From NCBI GenBank assembly GCA_016712865.1, contig JADJQH010000008.1, forward strand, positions 868,001-932,000: a DNA stretch of 64,000 bases, written 5' to 3'. Both the position numbers and the translations under genes were made by a program. This DNA comes from Dokdonella sp. (GTDB lineage: Bacteria > Pseudomonadota > Gammaproteobacteria > Xanthomonadales > Rhodanobacteraceae). Below the pieces are notes generated by a model that saw only the letters and a program-made list of their open reading frames with translations, searched no databases and was not told the DNA's origin. Positions 8,705 through 18,714 of this stretch are shown here, one piece after another. How positions within the stretch are numbered: position 1 is the first letter of the stretch; each line of letters opens with the position of its first letter.

Positions 8705-11620
8705 TTATGCCTCGGCGTCTTCCTTGTAGGCATCGATCGGAATGCAGGCACACATCACGTTCTTGTCGCCGTAGACGTTGTCGACGCGGGCCACCGGTGG
8801 CCAGTACTTTTGCTGCTTGAGCGTGACCAACGGGAATGCGGCCAGTTCGCGCGGATAGGCGTGGGTCCACTGCGATGCGGACACTTGCGTTGCCGTGTGC
8901 GGGGCGTGCTTGAGCGGGTTGTCCTCGCGATCAAGGCGACCGTCTTCGATGGCGCGGATTTCGTCGCGGATCTGGATCATGGCATCGATGAAGCGATCCA
9001 GTTCGTGCAGCGACTCGGACTCGGTCGGCTCCACCATCAGCGTGCCCGCCACCGGGAAACTCAAGGTCGGCGCGTGGAAGCCGAAGTCGATGAGGCGCTT
9101 GGCCACGTCTTCGGCGCTGATGCCGGTCTGCTTTTCCAGCGGACGCAGGTCGAGGATGCACTCGTGCGCGACCAACCCGTTGCGGCCGGTGTACAGCGTG
9201 GGATAGTGCGGCTCAAGGCGCTTGGCCAGGTAGTTGGCGTTGAGCATGGCCACCTGGGTCGCCTTGCGCAGGCCATCGCGGCCCATCATGGCGATGTACA
9301 TCCAGCTGATCGGCAGGATGGATGCGCTGCCGAAGCTGGCGGCACTGACCATGGCGCCATTGCCTGTGCCGGGTGTGCGGAATCCATCCTTGTCCAGTGC
9401 TCCGGGAAGGAACCGGGCGAGGTGCGATTTCACCGCGCAGGGACCGACGCCGGGGCCGCCGCCACCGTGCGGAATGCAGAAGGTCTTGTGCAGGTTGAGG
9501 TGCGATACGTCGCTACCCCAAAGCCCGGGCTTGGCCAGGCCGACCAGGGCGTTCATGTTGGCGCCGTCGGTGTACACCTGGCCGCCGTGCGTGTGGATGA
9601 TGTCGCAGATCTCGACCACGTCTTCCTCGAACACGCCGTGCGTGGAAGGGTAGGTCATCAGGATCGCGGCCAGGCGCTCGCTGTGCTTTTCCGCGTTGCG
9701 GCGAATGTCCTCGACATCGACGTTGCCGTTGGCATCGGTCTTGGTCACCACCACCTGCATGCCGCACATCTGCGCCGAGGCCGGGTTGGTGCCGTGCGCC
9801 GAGTCGGGGATCAGGCAGACGTTGCGATGGCCTTCGCCTCGTGAAGCGTGGTACGCGCGGATGGCGAGCAGGCCGGCATACTCGCCCTGCGCACCCGAGT
9901 TCGGTTGCAGGCTGACCGCGTCGTAACCCGTGCATTCCACCAGCATGGCTTCAAGTCCGGAAATGAGTTCCTCATAGCCCGCCACCTGCTCGGCGGGAAC
10001 AAAGGGATGGATGTTGCCGAACTCGGGCCAGGTGACCGGAATCATCTCGGCAGTGGCATTGAGTTTCATGGTGCAGGAACCGAGCGGGATCATGGTGCGA
10101 TCCATGGCCAGGTCCTTGTCCGACAGCGCGCGCATGTAGCGCAGCATTTCGTGTTCGCTGTGGTGGGTGTTGAACACCGGATGGGTGAGAAACGCGCTGC
10201 GGCGACGCAGTTCGTCGGGAATCAGCGACGGTGCGCTGCCATCGAGTGCGTCGATTGAAGGCAGCTTCGCTTCATCGCCGGCAAAGATCCGCCACAACAG
10301 TTCGATGTCGGCGCGCGTGGTGGTTTCATCCAGTGCAATGATGATGTAGTTGTCCCAGGCCTTGCGCAGGTTGACTCCGAGCGAGCGTGCGCGGGCGATC
10401 AGCGCATCGGTGCGCGCGTCGGTCTTCAGGCTGATGGTGTCGAAGGCGCTGTCGTGGTGATCGTGGCTGAAGCCCAGTTGCTTAAGGCCGGCCTTGAGAA
10501 TGGCGGCGAGACGCGCAACCCGATGGGCGATGCGCGTGAGTCCTTGCGGGCCGTGGTAGACCGCATACATCGAGGCCATCACCGCCAGCAATACCTGGGC
10601 GGTGCAGATGTTGGAGGTCGCCTTCTCGCGGCGGATGTGCTGCTCGCGGGTTTGCAGGGTCAGGCGATAGGCCGGTTTGCCTTCGGCATCGACGGATACA
10701 CCGATCAGGCGACCGGGCATGGAACGCTTGTAGGCATCGCGGCAGGCCATGAAGGCGGCATGCGGACCGCCGAAGCCAAACGGCACGCCAAAGCGTTGCG
10801 AATTGCCGATGACGATGTCGGCACCCATCTCGCCCGGCGGCTTGAGCAGGGTCAGGGCCAAGAGGTCGGTGGCAAAAATCAGCAGGGCATTGCGCGCATG
10901 GATGGCGTCGGCTTCCTTGCCCCAGTCGTACAGCCAGCCGCTGGATGCCGGGTACTGCACCAGCACGGCGAAGAAATCGCCTTTCTCCAGGGCAGCGGCG
11001 TACTCCTCGCCGGAGTTGGCCAGTTCAATGCTCAGGCCAAGTGGCGCGGCGCGCGTGTGCAGCACTTCCAGGGTTTGCGGATGGGTATCGCCGGAAACCA
11101 GCAAGGTGTTTGACTTCGACTTCGCCGAACGCTTGGCCAGGGTCATCGCCTCGGCGGCAGCGGTGGCCTCATCCAGCAGCGAGGCATTGGCGATTTCCAT
11201 GCCGGTGAGGTCGGCGACCATGGTCTGGAAGTTGATCAGCGCTTCCATGCGGCCCTGGGAAATTTCTGCCTGGTAGGGCGTGTAGGCGGTGTACCAGGAC
11301 GGGTTTTCCAGGATGTTGCGCAGGATGACATTCGGCGTGTGCGTGCCGGAATAACCCTGGCCGATGAAACTGCGCAGCACCTTGTTCTTGCCGGCAATGG
11401 CGCGGATCCGGGCCAGCGCGTCCACTTCGGTGACGGACTCCGGCAGCGCCAACGGGGACGTTGAGCGGATTGTGGCCGGTACGATCGCATCGGTCATGGA
11501 TTCCAGCGAATCGTGACCGATGACCTTCAGCATCGCCGCAATCTCGGCATCATTGGGGCCGATGTGGCGTTCGATGAAGGCATCGTGGTGTTCAAGGTCG
11601 CGCAGCGGAGTATTGGACAT
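8705..11620 (-). CDS. gcvP: Glycine dehydrogenase (decarboxylating), P-protein of the glycine cleavage system
   Basis: A 971-residue single-chain P-protein. It opens with [12 protein letters not shown], typical of GcvP, and has the PLP-lysine motif [17 protein letters not shown] about residue 710. The enzyme decarboxylates glycine and passes the aminomethyl group to lipoylated H-protein; GcvH, GcvT and Lpd are not in this window. The gene is monocistronic here, with a terminator after it. A tandem glycine riboswitch precedes it at 11733-11936 and a REP palindrome lies in the leader. Length is normal for the fused alpha-beta form. Confidence 0.97.
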   Translation of the reverse strand: MSNTPLRDLEHHDAFIERHIGPNDAEIAAMLKVIGHDSLESMTDAIVPATIRSTSPLALPESVTEVDALARIRAIAGKNKVLRSFIGQGYSGTHTPNVILRNILENPSWYTAYTPYQAEISQGRMEALINFQTMVADLTGMEIANASLLDEATAAAEAMTLAKRSAKSKSNTLLVSGDTHPQTLEVLHTRAAPLGLSIELANSGEEYAAALEKGDFFAVLVQYPASSGWLYDWGKEADAIHARNALLIFATDLLALTLLKPPGEMGADIVIGNSQRFGVPFGFGGPHAAFMACRDAYKRSMPGRLIGVSVDAEGKPAYRLTLQTREQHIRREKATSNICTAQVLLAVMASMYAVYHGPQGLTRIAHRVARLAAILKAGLKQLGFSHDHHDSAFDTISLKTDARTDALIARARSLGVNLRKAWDNYIIIALDETTTRADIELLWRIFAGDEAKLPSIDALDGSAPSLIPDELRRRSAFLTHPVFNTHHSEHEMLRYMRALSDKDLAMDRTMIPLGSCTMKLNATAEMIPVTWPEFGNIHPFVPAEQVAGYEELISGLEAMLVECTGYDAVSLQPNSGAQGEYAGLLAIRAYHASRGEGHRNVCLIPDSAHGTNPASAQMCGMQVVVTKTDANGNVDVEDIRRNAEKHSERLAAILMTYPSTHGVFEEDVVEICDIIHTHGGQVYTDGANMNALVGLAKPGLWGSDVSHLNLHKTFCIPHGGGGPGVGPCAVKSHLARFLPGALDKDGFRTPGTGNGAMVSAASFGSASILPISWMYIAMMGRDGLRKATQVAMLNANYLAKRLEPHYPTLYTGRNGLVAHECILDLRPLEKQTGISAEDVAKRLIDFGFHAPTLSFPVAGTLMVEPTESESLHELDRFIDAMIQIRDEIRAIEDGRLDREDNPLKHAPHTATQVSASQWTHAYPRELAAFPLVTLKQQKYWPPVARVDNVYGDKNVMCACIPIDAYKEDAEA

Positions 11621-11646
11621 GATCGGGCACCGGAAGTTGGAGTTTC

Positions 11647-11729
11647 GTCATTCCGGCGCAAGCCGGAATCCAGCTTTGATGATCGATCAAAGGCAACAAT
11701 TGGATCCCGGCTTGCGCCGGGATGACGGC
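11647..11729. repeat. REP-like inverted pair in the gcvP leader
   Basis: Two short palindromes face each other: one with TTCCGGCGCAAGCCGGAA near 11653 and one with CCCGGCTTGCGCCGGG near 11706. Together they form a longer imperfect inverted repeat beginning CGTCATTCC and ending GGATGACGG. The element lies between the glycine riboswitch and the gcvP start codon, so it must be transcribed in the leader. A related single palindrome lies at 29542-29577. Confidence 0.8.
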
Positions 11730-11732
11730 TGT

Positions 11733-11936
11733 GCCCCTCTGTCCTTCTGCCTGAGAGTTTGGAAGCAGGTTCCTGCTTCTTGCCCCTTCGGCGCCGGTTC
11801 ATGCCGCAAGGGGCAGCCGGTCTCTCCAGAGTTTTGTACACGCGGAAGTACGTGGGCCTGAGCGATTACGGGCGTTGCGCCTTCGGCAGCGGCGCAGGCC
11901 TTGCGGCGCGCACCACTTCTCCCACCGCGTGAAACG
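11733..11936 (-). promoter_or_regulatory. Tandem glycine riboswitch
   Basis: Reading the minus strand, the second aptamer (about 11833-11733) shows GGAGAGACC, then CGCCGAAGGGGCAAG and CTCTCAGGCAGAAGGACAGA, the conserved glycine-aptamer core. A first aptamer (about 11936-11842) shows GGGAGAAG, GCCGAAGGCGCAA and CGCTCAGGCCCACG. The two are joined by a short linker, as in the classic cooperative gcvT-type riboswitch. It precedes gcvP and most likely turns on its expression when glycine is abundant. Confidence 0.9.
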
Positions 11937-11942
11937 GTGCGG

Positions 11943-11948
11943 ATTATA
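11943..11948 (-). promoter_or_regulatory. -10 box (TATAAT) for the gcvP riboswitch transcript
   Basis: A consensus TATAAT on the minus strand lies just upstream of the first glycine aptamer, at the distance expected for transcription to start at the riboswitch 5' edge. The -35 region is weak. Confidence 0.55.
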
Positions 11949-11977
11949 TCCTGTCGCCCGTCGCCGGGGAGATGTGC

Positions 11978-13837
11978 TCAGGCTGGAACAGCGGGCGGCG
12001 AGCCGCCATCGAGCATCACGCGGTTTCGGCCGGCATCCTTGGCCCGGTACAAGGCGACATCGGCGCGGCGCAGCAGTTGGTCCCTGTCCATTCCCGGTGC
12101 CCAGCTGGCCACGCCGATGCTCAAGGTCACATGCATGCCGGGCCGGATGGCTGAGAAATCGTGCGCGGCGACAGCGGCGCGCAAGTGTTCGGCGGCGCGC
12201 GCGGCGCCGCTGATGTCTTGGTGCGGCAAGAGAATGGCGAATTCTTCACCACCCAGACGTGCCACCAGGTCCGATTCGCGTGCGTGATGCAGGAACAACG
12301 CGGCCACGATTCGCAGCACCGCATCACCGGCTGCGTGACCGGCGTTGTCGTTGACGCGCTTGAAATGGTCGAGGTCGAGCAGGAGCAGGCTCAAGGCTTC
12401 GCCATAGCGCTGCGCGCGATGGATGGCGTCGTCGAGCGACTCGTCGAAACAGCGGCGATTGGCCAACGCGGTGAGATCGTCCTCGCGGCTCAGTTTTTCC
12501 AGGAGCACGCTCTTGCGCTTGAGTTCTTCCAGCAAGTCCGCGTTTTGGCGCAGGCTGACTTCGAGTTCGGCGGTGCGTTCGGCCACGCGTTGTTCCAGGC
12601 GATAGCGATACGCGCTCAATTCATCAAAGGTGCGGGCATCCGCCAGCAGCGGAGCGGCATCCTCGGCCAGGGCCAGCAGCGAATGCTTGTCGGCTTCGGA
12701 ATAGAAATGGGGCATGGGGTGCTGCAGGCTGGCCACGCCCAGCACACGCTTTCCGCGCTTGATTGGCACCATCAGGATGCAGCCGGGTTGTTCGTTGGGT
12801 CTCAAGACCGCGTGATGGCGCAATGCATCGGGGGTCGTGTTCCAGTCATCGATCAGCACCGGCTCGCCGCTGGCATAAACCATTCCGGCCAGGCCGCGAT
12901 CGCCGGGACGCCGTGAAGGCGGCAGGCGCTGGCCGTCGATTTCCTCGACGCACACATCGAAATCCGGCGTGCCGGGTTCGCGCAGGGCAATGAACAACTG
13001 GCGACGCGAGAACAGCGCACGCATGTGCTGGTACAGGCCCTCGAGCACGGCATCGAGGCGGCTTTGGTGTTGCTCATCCGGCTGTTGGGCCATTGCCGCA
13101 TCGAGCGTCGCCAGGCGTTGCTGGCTGTGACTGCGCTGTTCATTGAGGCGGTGCAAGGCGAACACGAAGAGCACCACCAGGGTCACGAACAACACTTTTT
13201 CCGCCGCGCTGCCATTGGCAAGAATCAGGGCCAGCAGCACGCCAAACGGTACGAACACGACTTCCAGCAGCAAGTAGCGGGGAGTCAGCACCGAGGCCAG
13301 GTTGCGCCGATCCAGCGCAAAGTAGATCAGCATCATCAGGTTGTTGATCACCTGAAGCACGGCAGCCATGACCAACAACGCGACCACGGAGGCAATGGTC
13401 AAGTCGTGCAGGGGCAGCGGGCCCCCGACAGCGGCATAGGCCAGCCCGGCGGCGAAACTCATGAACCACAGCATGCAGGCGTTGTGCACGGCGCGGCGTA
13501 GGCCTACGGCCCATGAATTCTGCCGGTAGCGGCGATTGAAGAAGGGGAAGAACAAGCCCGGCAGCGCGTTGAGGAACGCGGCTTCCAGCGGTGCAAACAG
13601 GCACAGCGCGGCTACCTGCGGAACGCGCTCCATCGACAGCATGCCGATGCCAGGCAGGGGAAAGCCGCGCTGCCAGACCAGCAGCTGCAGGATCGGAAAC
13701 AGCGCCCATGCCCACAGCGGAGGCCACGCTGGCGGGGCAACGGAAAACGTGGAAACGCAGATCGCGACGCCTGCCAGCAGGCCAAGGTCGTAGATCCAGA
13801 ACCGGGTGTCCCTGAAATGCATGTCGTACGCGAGCAC
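11978..13837 (-). CDS. Membrane-bound GAF-GGDEF diguanylate cyclase
   Basis: 619 residues, GTG start. The first ~210 residues hold six or seven membrane helices. A coiled linker (LHRLNEQRSHSQQRL) leads to a GAF-like domain (about 255-400), a second coiled segment (VAERTAELEVSLRQNADLL) and a C-terminal GGDEF domain. The active loop is GGEEF (about residue 532), preceded by the inhibitory-site motif RESD at the correct spacing. It should make cyclic di-GMP and be product-inhibited. It is not in an operon with its neighbours; the sensed signal is unknown. Confidence 0.9.
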   Translation of the reverse strand: MLAYDMHFRDTRFWIYDLGLLAGVAICVSTFSVAPPAWPPLWAWALFPILQLLVWQRGFPLPGIGMLSMERVPQVAALCLFAPLEAAFLNALPGLFFPFFNRRYRQNSWAVGLRRAVHNACMLWFMSFAAGLAYAAVGGPLPLHDLTIASVVALLVMAAVLQVINNLMMLIYFALDRRNLASVLTPRYLLLEVVFVPFGVLLALILANGSAAEKVLFVTLVVLFVFALHRLNEQRSHSQQRLATLDAAMAQQPDEQHQSRLDAVLEGLYQHMRALFSRRQLFIALREPGTPDFDVCVEEIDGQRLPPSRRPGDRGLAGMVYASGEPVLIDDWNTTPDALRHHAVLRPNEQPGCILMVPIKRGKRVLGVASLQHPMPHFYSEADKHSLLALAEDAAPLLADARTFDELSAYRYRLEQRVAERTAELEVSLRQNADLLEELKRKSVLLEKLSREDDLTALANRRCFDESLDDAIHRAQRYGEALSLLLLDLDHFKRVNDNAGHAAGDAVLRIVAALFLHHARESDLVARLGGEEFAILLPHQDISGAARAAEHLRAAVAAHDFSAIRPGMHVTLSIGVASWAPGMDRDQLLRRADVALYRAKDAGRNRVMLDGGSPPAVPA

Positions 13838-14029
13838 CCGCGAAAGGCGTCGTACGCCTCGTCCGCTGGTTGCCTCGGCTGCCTCCCCCAGAGCCTGGCG
13901 CCATTCTGCGTGAGCAGTCCATTGGCCACAAGGTCGGGCTGGCGTTGCCCGCCAGGTCGCTCGGGTGGGGGTGGGAATTGACGCGGCGGGCCGACCGGAA
14001 TGGTTGCAGCCGGTGGAGCCGCGCGGGAC

Positions 14030-15457
14030 CTATTCGATGCCGAGCTTTTCCAGCCGATAGCGCAACTGGCGCAGGGTCAGGCCAAGTTGTTTGGCCGCGG
14101 CGGTGCGGTTCCAGCGCGTGGCTTCCAGTGCCTTGGTGATCACCGCCCGCTCGGTTTCTGCAACGGTGGCCGCCAGGTCGCCCATGTAGGCCGAATCGGG
14201 CAGTACCACGGCATGCGCGTGCTCATCCGCACGTGCCGGTATGTGGTGTGGCGCAGCCACGGGCCGGGAGGTGAATGCCGCATCCACCACCGAAGTCTGC
14301 TGGGCAGGCGCACGTGCCATCAGGCGCATGTCGCTGGCGCTGATCATGCCGTTCTCGCACAGGGCCACCGCGCGTTCGAGGATGTTCTCCAGCTCGCGCA
14401 CATTGCCGGGGAAATCGTATTCGGACAGCGCCTTTTGCGCGTCGGCGGTGAGCTTTGCCGGGGCGCGGTCCGCATCGCGACCCAGGCGTTCCAGGATGCG
14501 GCCGGCGAGATTCGGAATGTCATCGCGGCGCTCGCGCAGCGGCGGAACGCGCAGTTCAATGACATTGATGCGATAGAACAGATCCTGGCGGAACGAACCC
14601 AGATCCACGAGGCGCGCAAGATTCTTGTGGGTGGCCGAGAGGATGCGCACATCCACCGCAACTTCGGCGCGTGCGCCAATGGGCCTGACCGCTTTTTCCT
14701 GGATCACGCGCAGCAGTTTCACCTGCATGTGCAGTGGCAGTTCGGCCACTTCATCGAGAAACAGGGTGCCGCCATCGGCGGCCTGGAACAGGCCTTCCTT
14801 GTCTGCATGGGCGCCGGTGAAGCTGCCCTTGCGATGACCGAAAAATTCGCTCTCCATCAATTCGGACGGAATCGCCCCGCAATTGACCGGCACAAACGGC
14901 GCGGCAGAACGCGGGCCGAGCTCGTGGATCAGGCGCGAGACCAGTTCCTTGCCGACGCCGGATTCACCGGCAACGTAAACCGGGGCCTGGCTGCGGGCTA
15001 CCTTGGCGATGGTGGCGCGCAGTTCCTGCATGGGCTGGGAATCGCCGACCAGCTTGGCGCCGGAGGAATCCTGGCTGGCCTTTTTTTCCTCGGACAATCG
15101 CAGTGCGGTCTGCACGAGGCGTCGCAGCACGGCGATATCGACCGGTTTGGAGACGAAATCGAAGGCGCCGGCCTTGAGCGCCACCACCGCTGCATCCACG
15201 TTGCCGTAGGCGGTGATCATGGCGACCGGTGTTTCCGGGTACTGGGCGGCAATCAGCTCGATGATTTCATGCCCGGTGCCATCGGGAAGGCGCATGTCGG
15301 TGAAGCACAAGGCGTAGCGGGTTTCCGCAAGGCGTTGTTTCGCTTCACTGACGGTCGCCGCGGTTTCCACCACCAGGCCCATGCGACCAAGGGTCAGGGT
15401 CAACAGCTCGCGGATATCCCGCTCGTCATCGATGACCAGTGCGAACTGTTTGCTCAT
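14030..15457 (-). CDS. pilR: Sigma-54-dependent response regulator PilR
   Basis: 475 residues. An N-terminal receiver domain has phospho-acceptor Asp54 (CFTDMRLPDG). A central AAA+ domain has Walker A GESGVGKE (164-171) and a sigma-54 contact loop GSFTGA (211-216), the variant also seen in Pseudomonas PilR. The C-terminal Fis-type helix-turn-helix is TRWNRTAAAKQLGLTLRQL. It matches PilR, which activates type IV pilin transcription with RpoN (encoded at 55212-56657). The cognate PilS kinase is at 24022-25659, separated by eight genes. Confidence 0.88.
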   Translation of the reverse strand: MSKQFALVIDDERDIRELLTLTLGRMGLVVETAATVSEAKQRLAETRYALCFTDMRLPDGTGHEIIELIAAQYPETPVAMITAYGNVDAAVVALKAGAFDFVSKPVDIAVLRRLVQTALRLSEEKKASQDSSGAKLVGDSQPMQELRATIAKVARSQAPVYVAGESGVGKELVSRLIHELGPRSAAPFVPVNCGAIPSELMESEFFGHRKGSFTGAHADKEGLFQAADGGTLFLDEVAELPLHMQVKLLRVIQEKAVRPIGARAEVAVDVRILSATHKNLARLVDLGSFRQDLFYRINVIELRVPPLRERRDDIPNLAGRILERLGRDADRAPAKLTADAQKALSEYDFPGNVRELENILERAVALCENGMISASDMRLMARAPAQQTSVVDAAFTSRPVAAPHHIPARADEHAHAVVLPDSAYMGDLAATVAETERAVITKALEATRWNRTAAAKQLGLTLRQLRYRLEKLGIE

Positions 15458-15552
15458 GCCTTGCCGAAACCAACTCAGGGGTGACGCACAAGGTTAATCC
15501 GCGGCGCGCAGGAAGGCAAAAGGCGGTGTACCCCCAGCGTGTTTGGGGCCAC

Positions 15553-15659
15553 GAGCCTGCGCGGCAGAAGCCATCCGGCTGCAACGTCGCTGCCATCGAT
15601 TGATCCACTGAATCGCGTCAGCGTTGTTTCGCTTCGAATTCATTCTGTCGCGCAGGCTC
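15553..15659. repeat. Inverted-repeat family 2, copy 1 (107 bp)
   Basis: Starts GAGCCTGCGCGGCAGAA and ends TTCTGTCGCGCAGGCTC, imperfect 17-bp terminal inverted repeats with one mismatch. The interior matches the copy at 62327-62486 closely, except that this copy lacks 53 bp lying between two CGATTGATC direct repeats in the longer one. Confidence 0.85.
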
Positions 15660-15660
15660 T

Positions 15661-15777
15661 TGGGGAAGGTCTGAACACGTATTGTCGCGAGCAAGCTCGC
15701 CCCCACCATTGCTTGATTTTGTGGGAGCGAGCTTGCTCGCGACGAATGAGTTCCGTACTTGTTCAGAGTTTCCCTAG
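15661..15777. repeat. REPIN-like repeat family 1, copy A (~117 bp)
   Basis: The core is a pair of inverted arms GCGAGCAAGCTCG and CGAGCTTGCTCGC around a short AT-richer loop. Outer arms read TGGGGAAGGTCTGAACA on the left and TGTTCAGAGTTTCCCTA on the right. The right end overlaps the stop codon of the DUF11 gene. Copies B and C are at 28374-28490 and 43151-43268. Confidence 0.9.
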
Positions 15778-16793
15778 AGGTCGAAATCGTCGGCGAAAAT
15801 GCGATCGGACAGCGGCGCGGTGTCGGCCGTTGCGGAATTGTTGGAGGTGTCCGGGTCGCTGGCGGGGGCATTGACCACGGCGGTCACGGTGTTGCTGATC
15901 ACCCCGCTGGTGCCTGCGCCGACCGTGGCATTGACGGTATAGGTGACCGCTCCGCCATTGGGCAGGCTCACCACTTGGGCCAGGTTGCCACTGCCGCCGG
16001 ACGTGCAGGTGGCGCCGCCGCTGGCCGCGCAGCTCCAGGTGACACCGGTGTAGCTGGCCGGAAACGTATCCACCACGATCACGCTGGAGGCATTGCCGGG
16101 GCCGGAATTGCCGACCGTGATTTCATGGCTGATGGCAGCTCCCGGCACATACAGATCGGGCGTGGTGCTGATGGCGGAATCCACGTCGGCTTGGGTGCCT
16201 CCGGTGGGACAGTCAATGACGGCGCGGATAACCCAATCTCCAGTCACGCCAAGGCCTTCCGACGAAAACCAGGCGAAGTTGCTTCCGCCGAGGTTGGCAT
16301 AGATCGCATTGCGGCCCGCAGTAATGCCGTTGGTGTCCCGCACCAGGCTGGGGCCGCCTGCGACTGCTGTTTCGGAAAACTGGTAGGCCACCACGAAGGT
16401 TTCATTGGCCGCCACCGGCACGATCAATGGCACGGTGCTGTCATCGTCGAGATAGCGGTATTCGTTGATGACGCCCTCGGTCAGCAGCGGCGCCACGATT
16501 TCCTGGGCCAGCGCGCCGGGATTCGGGTACGTGCCTGCACGGTAGATGTCGATGGAATCGCCCAGCACATCCGGAGCGCCTCCCGGTGATGACAGCCAGA
16601 GGATCTGCACGGCGACGATGTTGCCCTCGCAAGGTGAGGTCAGCCAACTCGCCCCTTTTTCCCCGGGTATGAATCCGGCGACGATCACCGCGGTGCCGAA
16701 GTTGGTCAGGGAATCGTTCTGCACGGTGACTTCGGCCGCTGCCGCCAGTTGGCACAACGCGACACCCGCAAACACGCCGGTCAGCAGTTTCAT
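15774..16793 (-). CDS. Secreted DUF11-domain protein with IFADDFDL C-terminus
   Basis: 339 residues with a signal peptide (about 1-19, ending AAAA). A region without a recognised family spans ~20-215. A DUF11 (Ig-like, conserved repeat) domain follows from about 220 to 325: TPDLYVPGAAISHEITVGN, then GVISNTVTAVVN and DPDTSNNSA. The C-terminus is DRIFADDFDL; many secreted proteins of this order end with a similar IFxDGFE-like tail, perhaps a sorting signal. Its TAG stop lies in the edge of the palindromic repeat at 15661-15777. It is probably an extracellular or surface protein; the ligand is unknown. Confidence 0.7.
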   Translation of the reverse strand: MKLLTGVFAGVALCQLAAAAEVTVQNDSLTNFGTAVIVAGFIPGEKGASWLTSPCEGNIVAVQILWLSSPGGAPDVLGDSIDIYRAGTYPNPGALAQEIVAPLLTEGVINEYRYLDDDSTVPLIVPVAANETFVVAYQFSETAVAGGPSLVRDTNGITAGRNAIYANLGGSNFAWFSSEGLGVTGDWVIRAVIDCPTGGTQADVDSAISTTPDLYVPGAAISHEITVGNSGPGNASSVIVVDTFPASYTGVTWSCAASGGATCTSGGSGNLAQVVSLPNGGAVTYTVNATVGAGTSGVISNTVTAVVNAPASDPDTSNNSATADTAPLSDRIFADDFDL

Positions 16794-16926
16794 CGGATCA
16801 CCCCCTCAACGCCCGAGAGGGCAGAGGGTAACGCCGATCAGCTCACCCACGGCATGCGCCGTGTCTCATTCCCGACGTTCACCAGCGCGGACCGGTGGAT
16901 CGGGCTTCAGCCCGACTGCGGGATTC

Positions 16927-17673
16927 TCATTCGCGCCAGATCAGGCTGGCAAATCGACCGGTCACGGCGGCGCGACGATAGGAATAGAAGCGCGGATCGC
17001 TGCGGGTGTCCACAGCGGCTGAGCTGATCGAGGCCACGCCCACGGCAAGCAGTCGCTGGCGTGCAATGGCAGTCAAGTCGCAGTGCCAGTGGCCGGGGCG
17101 TGACGGCGAAAATGCGCAAGCAGTGTGCGGATCGGAATCCACGAACGCATCGCGAACATCCTTGCCCACTTCGTAGGAACCTGCGCCGATGGCGGGACCG
17201 ATCCACGCCAGCACATCGACAGGCGCGGCTTGCATGTGTGCCAGGGTCGACTCCAGCACACCGGCGTTGAGTCCACGCCAGCCTGCGTGCGCGGCGGCCA
17301 CTTCGCTGCCATCGCGCGAGCAGAACAGCACCGGCAGGCAATCCGCGGTGAGGATGGCCAACACGACGCGCGGAAGGCGGGTCACGGCAGCATCCGCCTG
17401 CGGCTCCCTGTCGTTCGAACGGGTTGCAGGTTCCGGCCCGTACACCTCTGTGCCGTGCACCTGTTGCAGCCAGACCGGTGCGGACGGCAGCTTCAGCGTT
17501 TCGACCAGCGAGGCACGATTGTGGGCAACGGCCTCCGGCGCATCACCACAACGGCTGCCGAGATTGCATTGCTCAAACGGAGGCTGCGAAACACCGGGCG
17601 TCTGCCGGGTGGTGATGCAGGCATGCACGTTGGCGGGAGCCTGCCATTGCGGGGCAAGCCACGCCGCGTTCAT
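16927..17673 (-). CDS. pgeF: Peptidoglycan editing factor / YfiH-family (multicopper-polyphenol-oxidase-like) protein
   Basis: 248 residues with the family core [16 protein letters not shown] followed by [16 protein letters not shown]; the Cys and His residues form the metal or active site. In E. coli PgeF (YfiH) keeps wrongly incorporated amino acids out of peptidoglycan precursors; other homologues have purine-nucleosidase activity. Its ATG overlaps the rluD stop by four bases, the usual rluD-pgeF coupling. Confidence 0.93.
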   Translation of the reverse strand: MNAAWLAPQWQAPANVHACITTRQTPGVSQPPFEQCNLGSRCGDAPEAVAHNRASLVETLKLPSAPVWLQQVHGTEVYGPEPATRSNDREPQADAAVTRLPRVVLAILTADCLPVLFCSRDGSEVAAAHAGWRGLNAGVLESTLAHMQAAPVDVLAWIGPAIGAGSYEVGKDVRDAFVDSDPHTACAFSPSRPGHWHCDLTAIARQRLLAVGVASISSAAVDTRSDPRFYSYRRAAVTGRFASLIWRE

Positions 17674-18638
17674 CGCGTTGTGCTGACCGAGCGGGTGTCC
17701 GTGCGCACCACCTCGATCAATGCACTCATGTCGGCGGGGCGCTCGGCTTCGAAGGTGACTTCATCTCCGCTTGCCGGGTGCAGGAACTGCAGGCGCTCGG
17801 CGTGCAAGGCCTGGCGACGAAAGCCGCGCAACGCCTCGATCAGTTCGGACGTGGCGCCCTTGGGCAGGCGCAGGTTGCCGTAGCTCAGGTCACCGACGAT
17901 CGGGTGTCGCACATGCGCCATGTGCACGCGGATCTGATGGGTGCGCCCGGTTTCCAGGCGACATTCAAGCAGGGTCATGGCGCGGAACTTCTCGCGTACG
18001 CGATAGTGGGTCACGGCTTCGCGACCATCTTCGCGAACGGCTTGCCGGAGTCGATCCACCGGATGGCGGCCAATCGGCTGATCCACCTTGCCACCGGAGA
18101 CCATGCTTCCGTAGACCAGCGCCTCGTACTGGCGGTGCATGCTGCGCCGGGCAATCTGCTCGACCAGGCTGGTGTGCGCGCGCAGGGTTCTGGCCACCAC
18201 CATCAGGCCCGAGGTTTCCTTGTCCAGCCGATGCACCAGTCCGGCGCGCGGGATCTCGGCCAAGCGCGGGTCATGGTGCAGCAGCGCATTCTGCAAGGTG
18301 CCATCCGGATTTCCGGCGCCCGGATGCGCAATCAGGCCCGGCGGCTTGTTGACAACGATGATGTCGTCGTCTTCATGGCGGATGTCGAGCGGAATAGCCT
18401 GCGGATCGGCGTTCACTTCGCGCTGCATGCGTACGAGGATTTCAACCTGCTCGCCGCCACGCACGGTGTGGCGTGGGGCCACCGTTTCGCCGTCGAGCCG
18501 CGCGGCACCGTCCTTGATCCACGCCGCCAGGCGCGAGCGTGAGTAATCCGGGAAAAGCTCGGCCAGGGACGCATCGAAGCGCCTGCCGGCAAACTCAAGC
18601 GGAATGCGGGTGTTAAGCAGTTGTTCGGGTTGGTTCAT
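17670..18638 (-). CDS. rluD: 23S rRNA pseudouridine(1911/1915/1917) synthase
   Basis: 322 residues: an N-terminal S4 RNA-binding domain ([20 protein letters not shown]) followed by the RluA-type catalytic domain with [12 protein letters not shown], where the Asp is the catalytic nucleophile. It also has [10 protein letters not shown], as in RluD. It modifies helix 69 of 23S rRNA. It is transcribed divergently from bamD, the conserved RluD-BamD arrangement in gammaproteobacteria. Confidence 0.95.
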   Translation of the reverse strand: MNQPEQLLNTRIPLEFAGRRFDASLAELFPDYSRSRLAAWIKDGAARLDGETVAPRHTVRGGEQVEILVRMQREVNADPQAIPLDIRHEDDDIIVVNKPPGLIAHPGAGNPDGTLQNALLHHDPRLAEIPRAGLVHRLDKETSGLMVVARTLRAHTSLVEQIARRSMHRQYEALVYGSMVSGGKVDQPIGRHPVDRLRQAVREDGREAVTHYRVREKFRAMTLLECRLETGRTHQIRVHMAHVRHPIVGDLSYGNLRLPKGATSELIEALRGFRRQALHAERLQFLHPASGDEVTFEAERPADMSALIEVVRTDTRSVSTTR

Positions 18639-18714
18639 TACTGCGGATCGTGCTGAAAATTGGCCGGTTCGGGTTATGATCGCCGTCCTTCATCATCGCA
18701 GAGCCCCCTTCCGC

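Noticed and set aside
15553..15777. Adjacent repeats considered as an insertion sequence
   Set aside because: Only 225 bases with no transposase reading; they match two separate dispersed non-coding repeat families.
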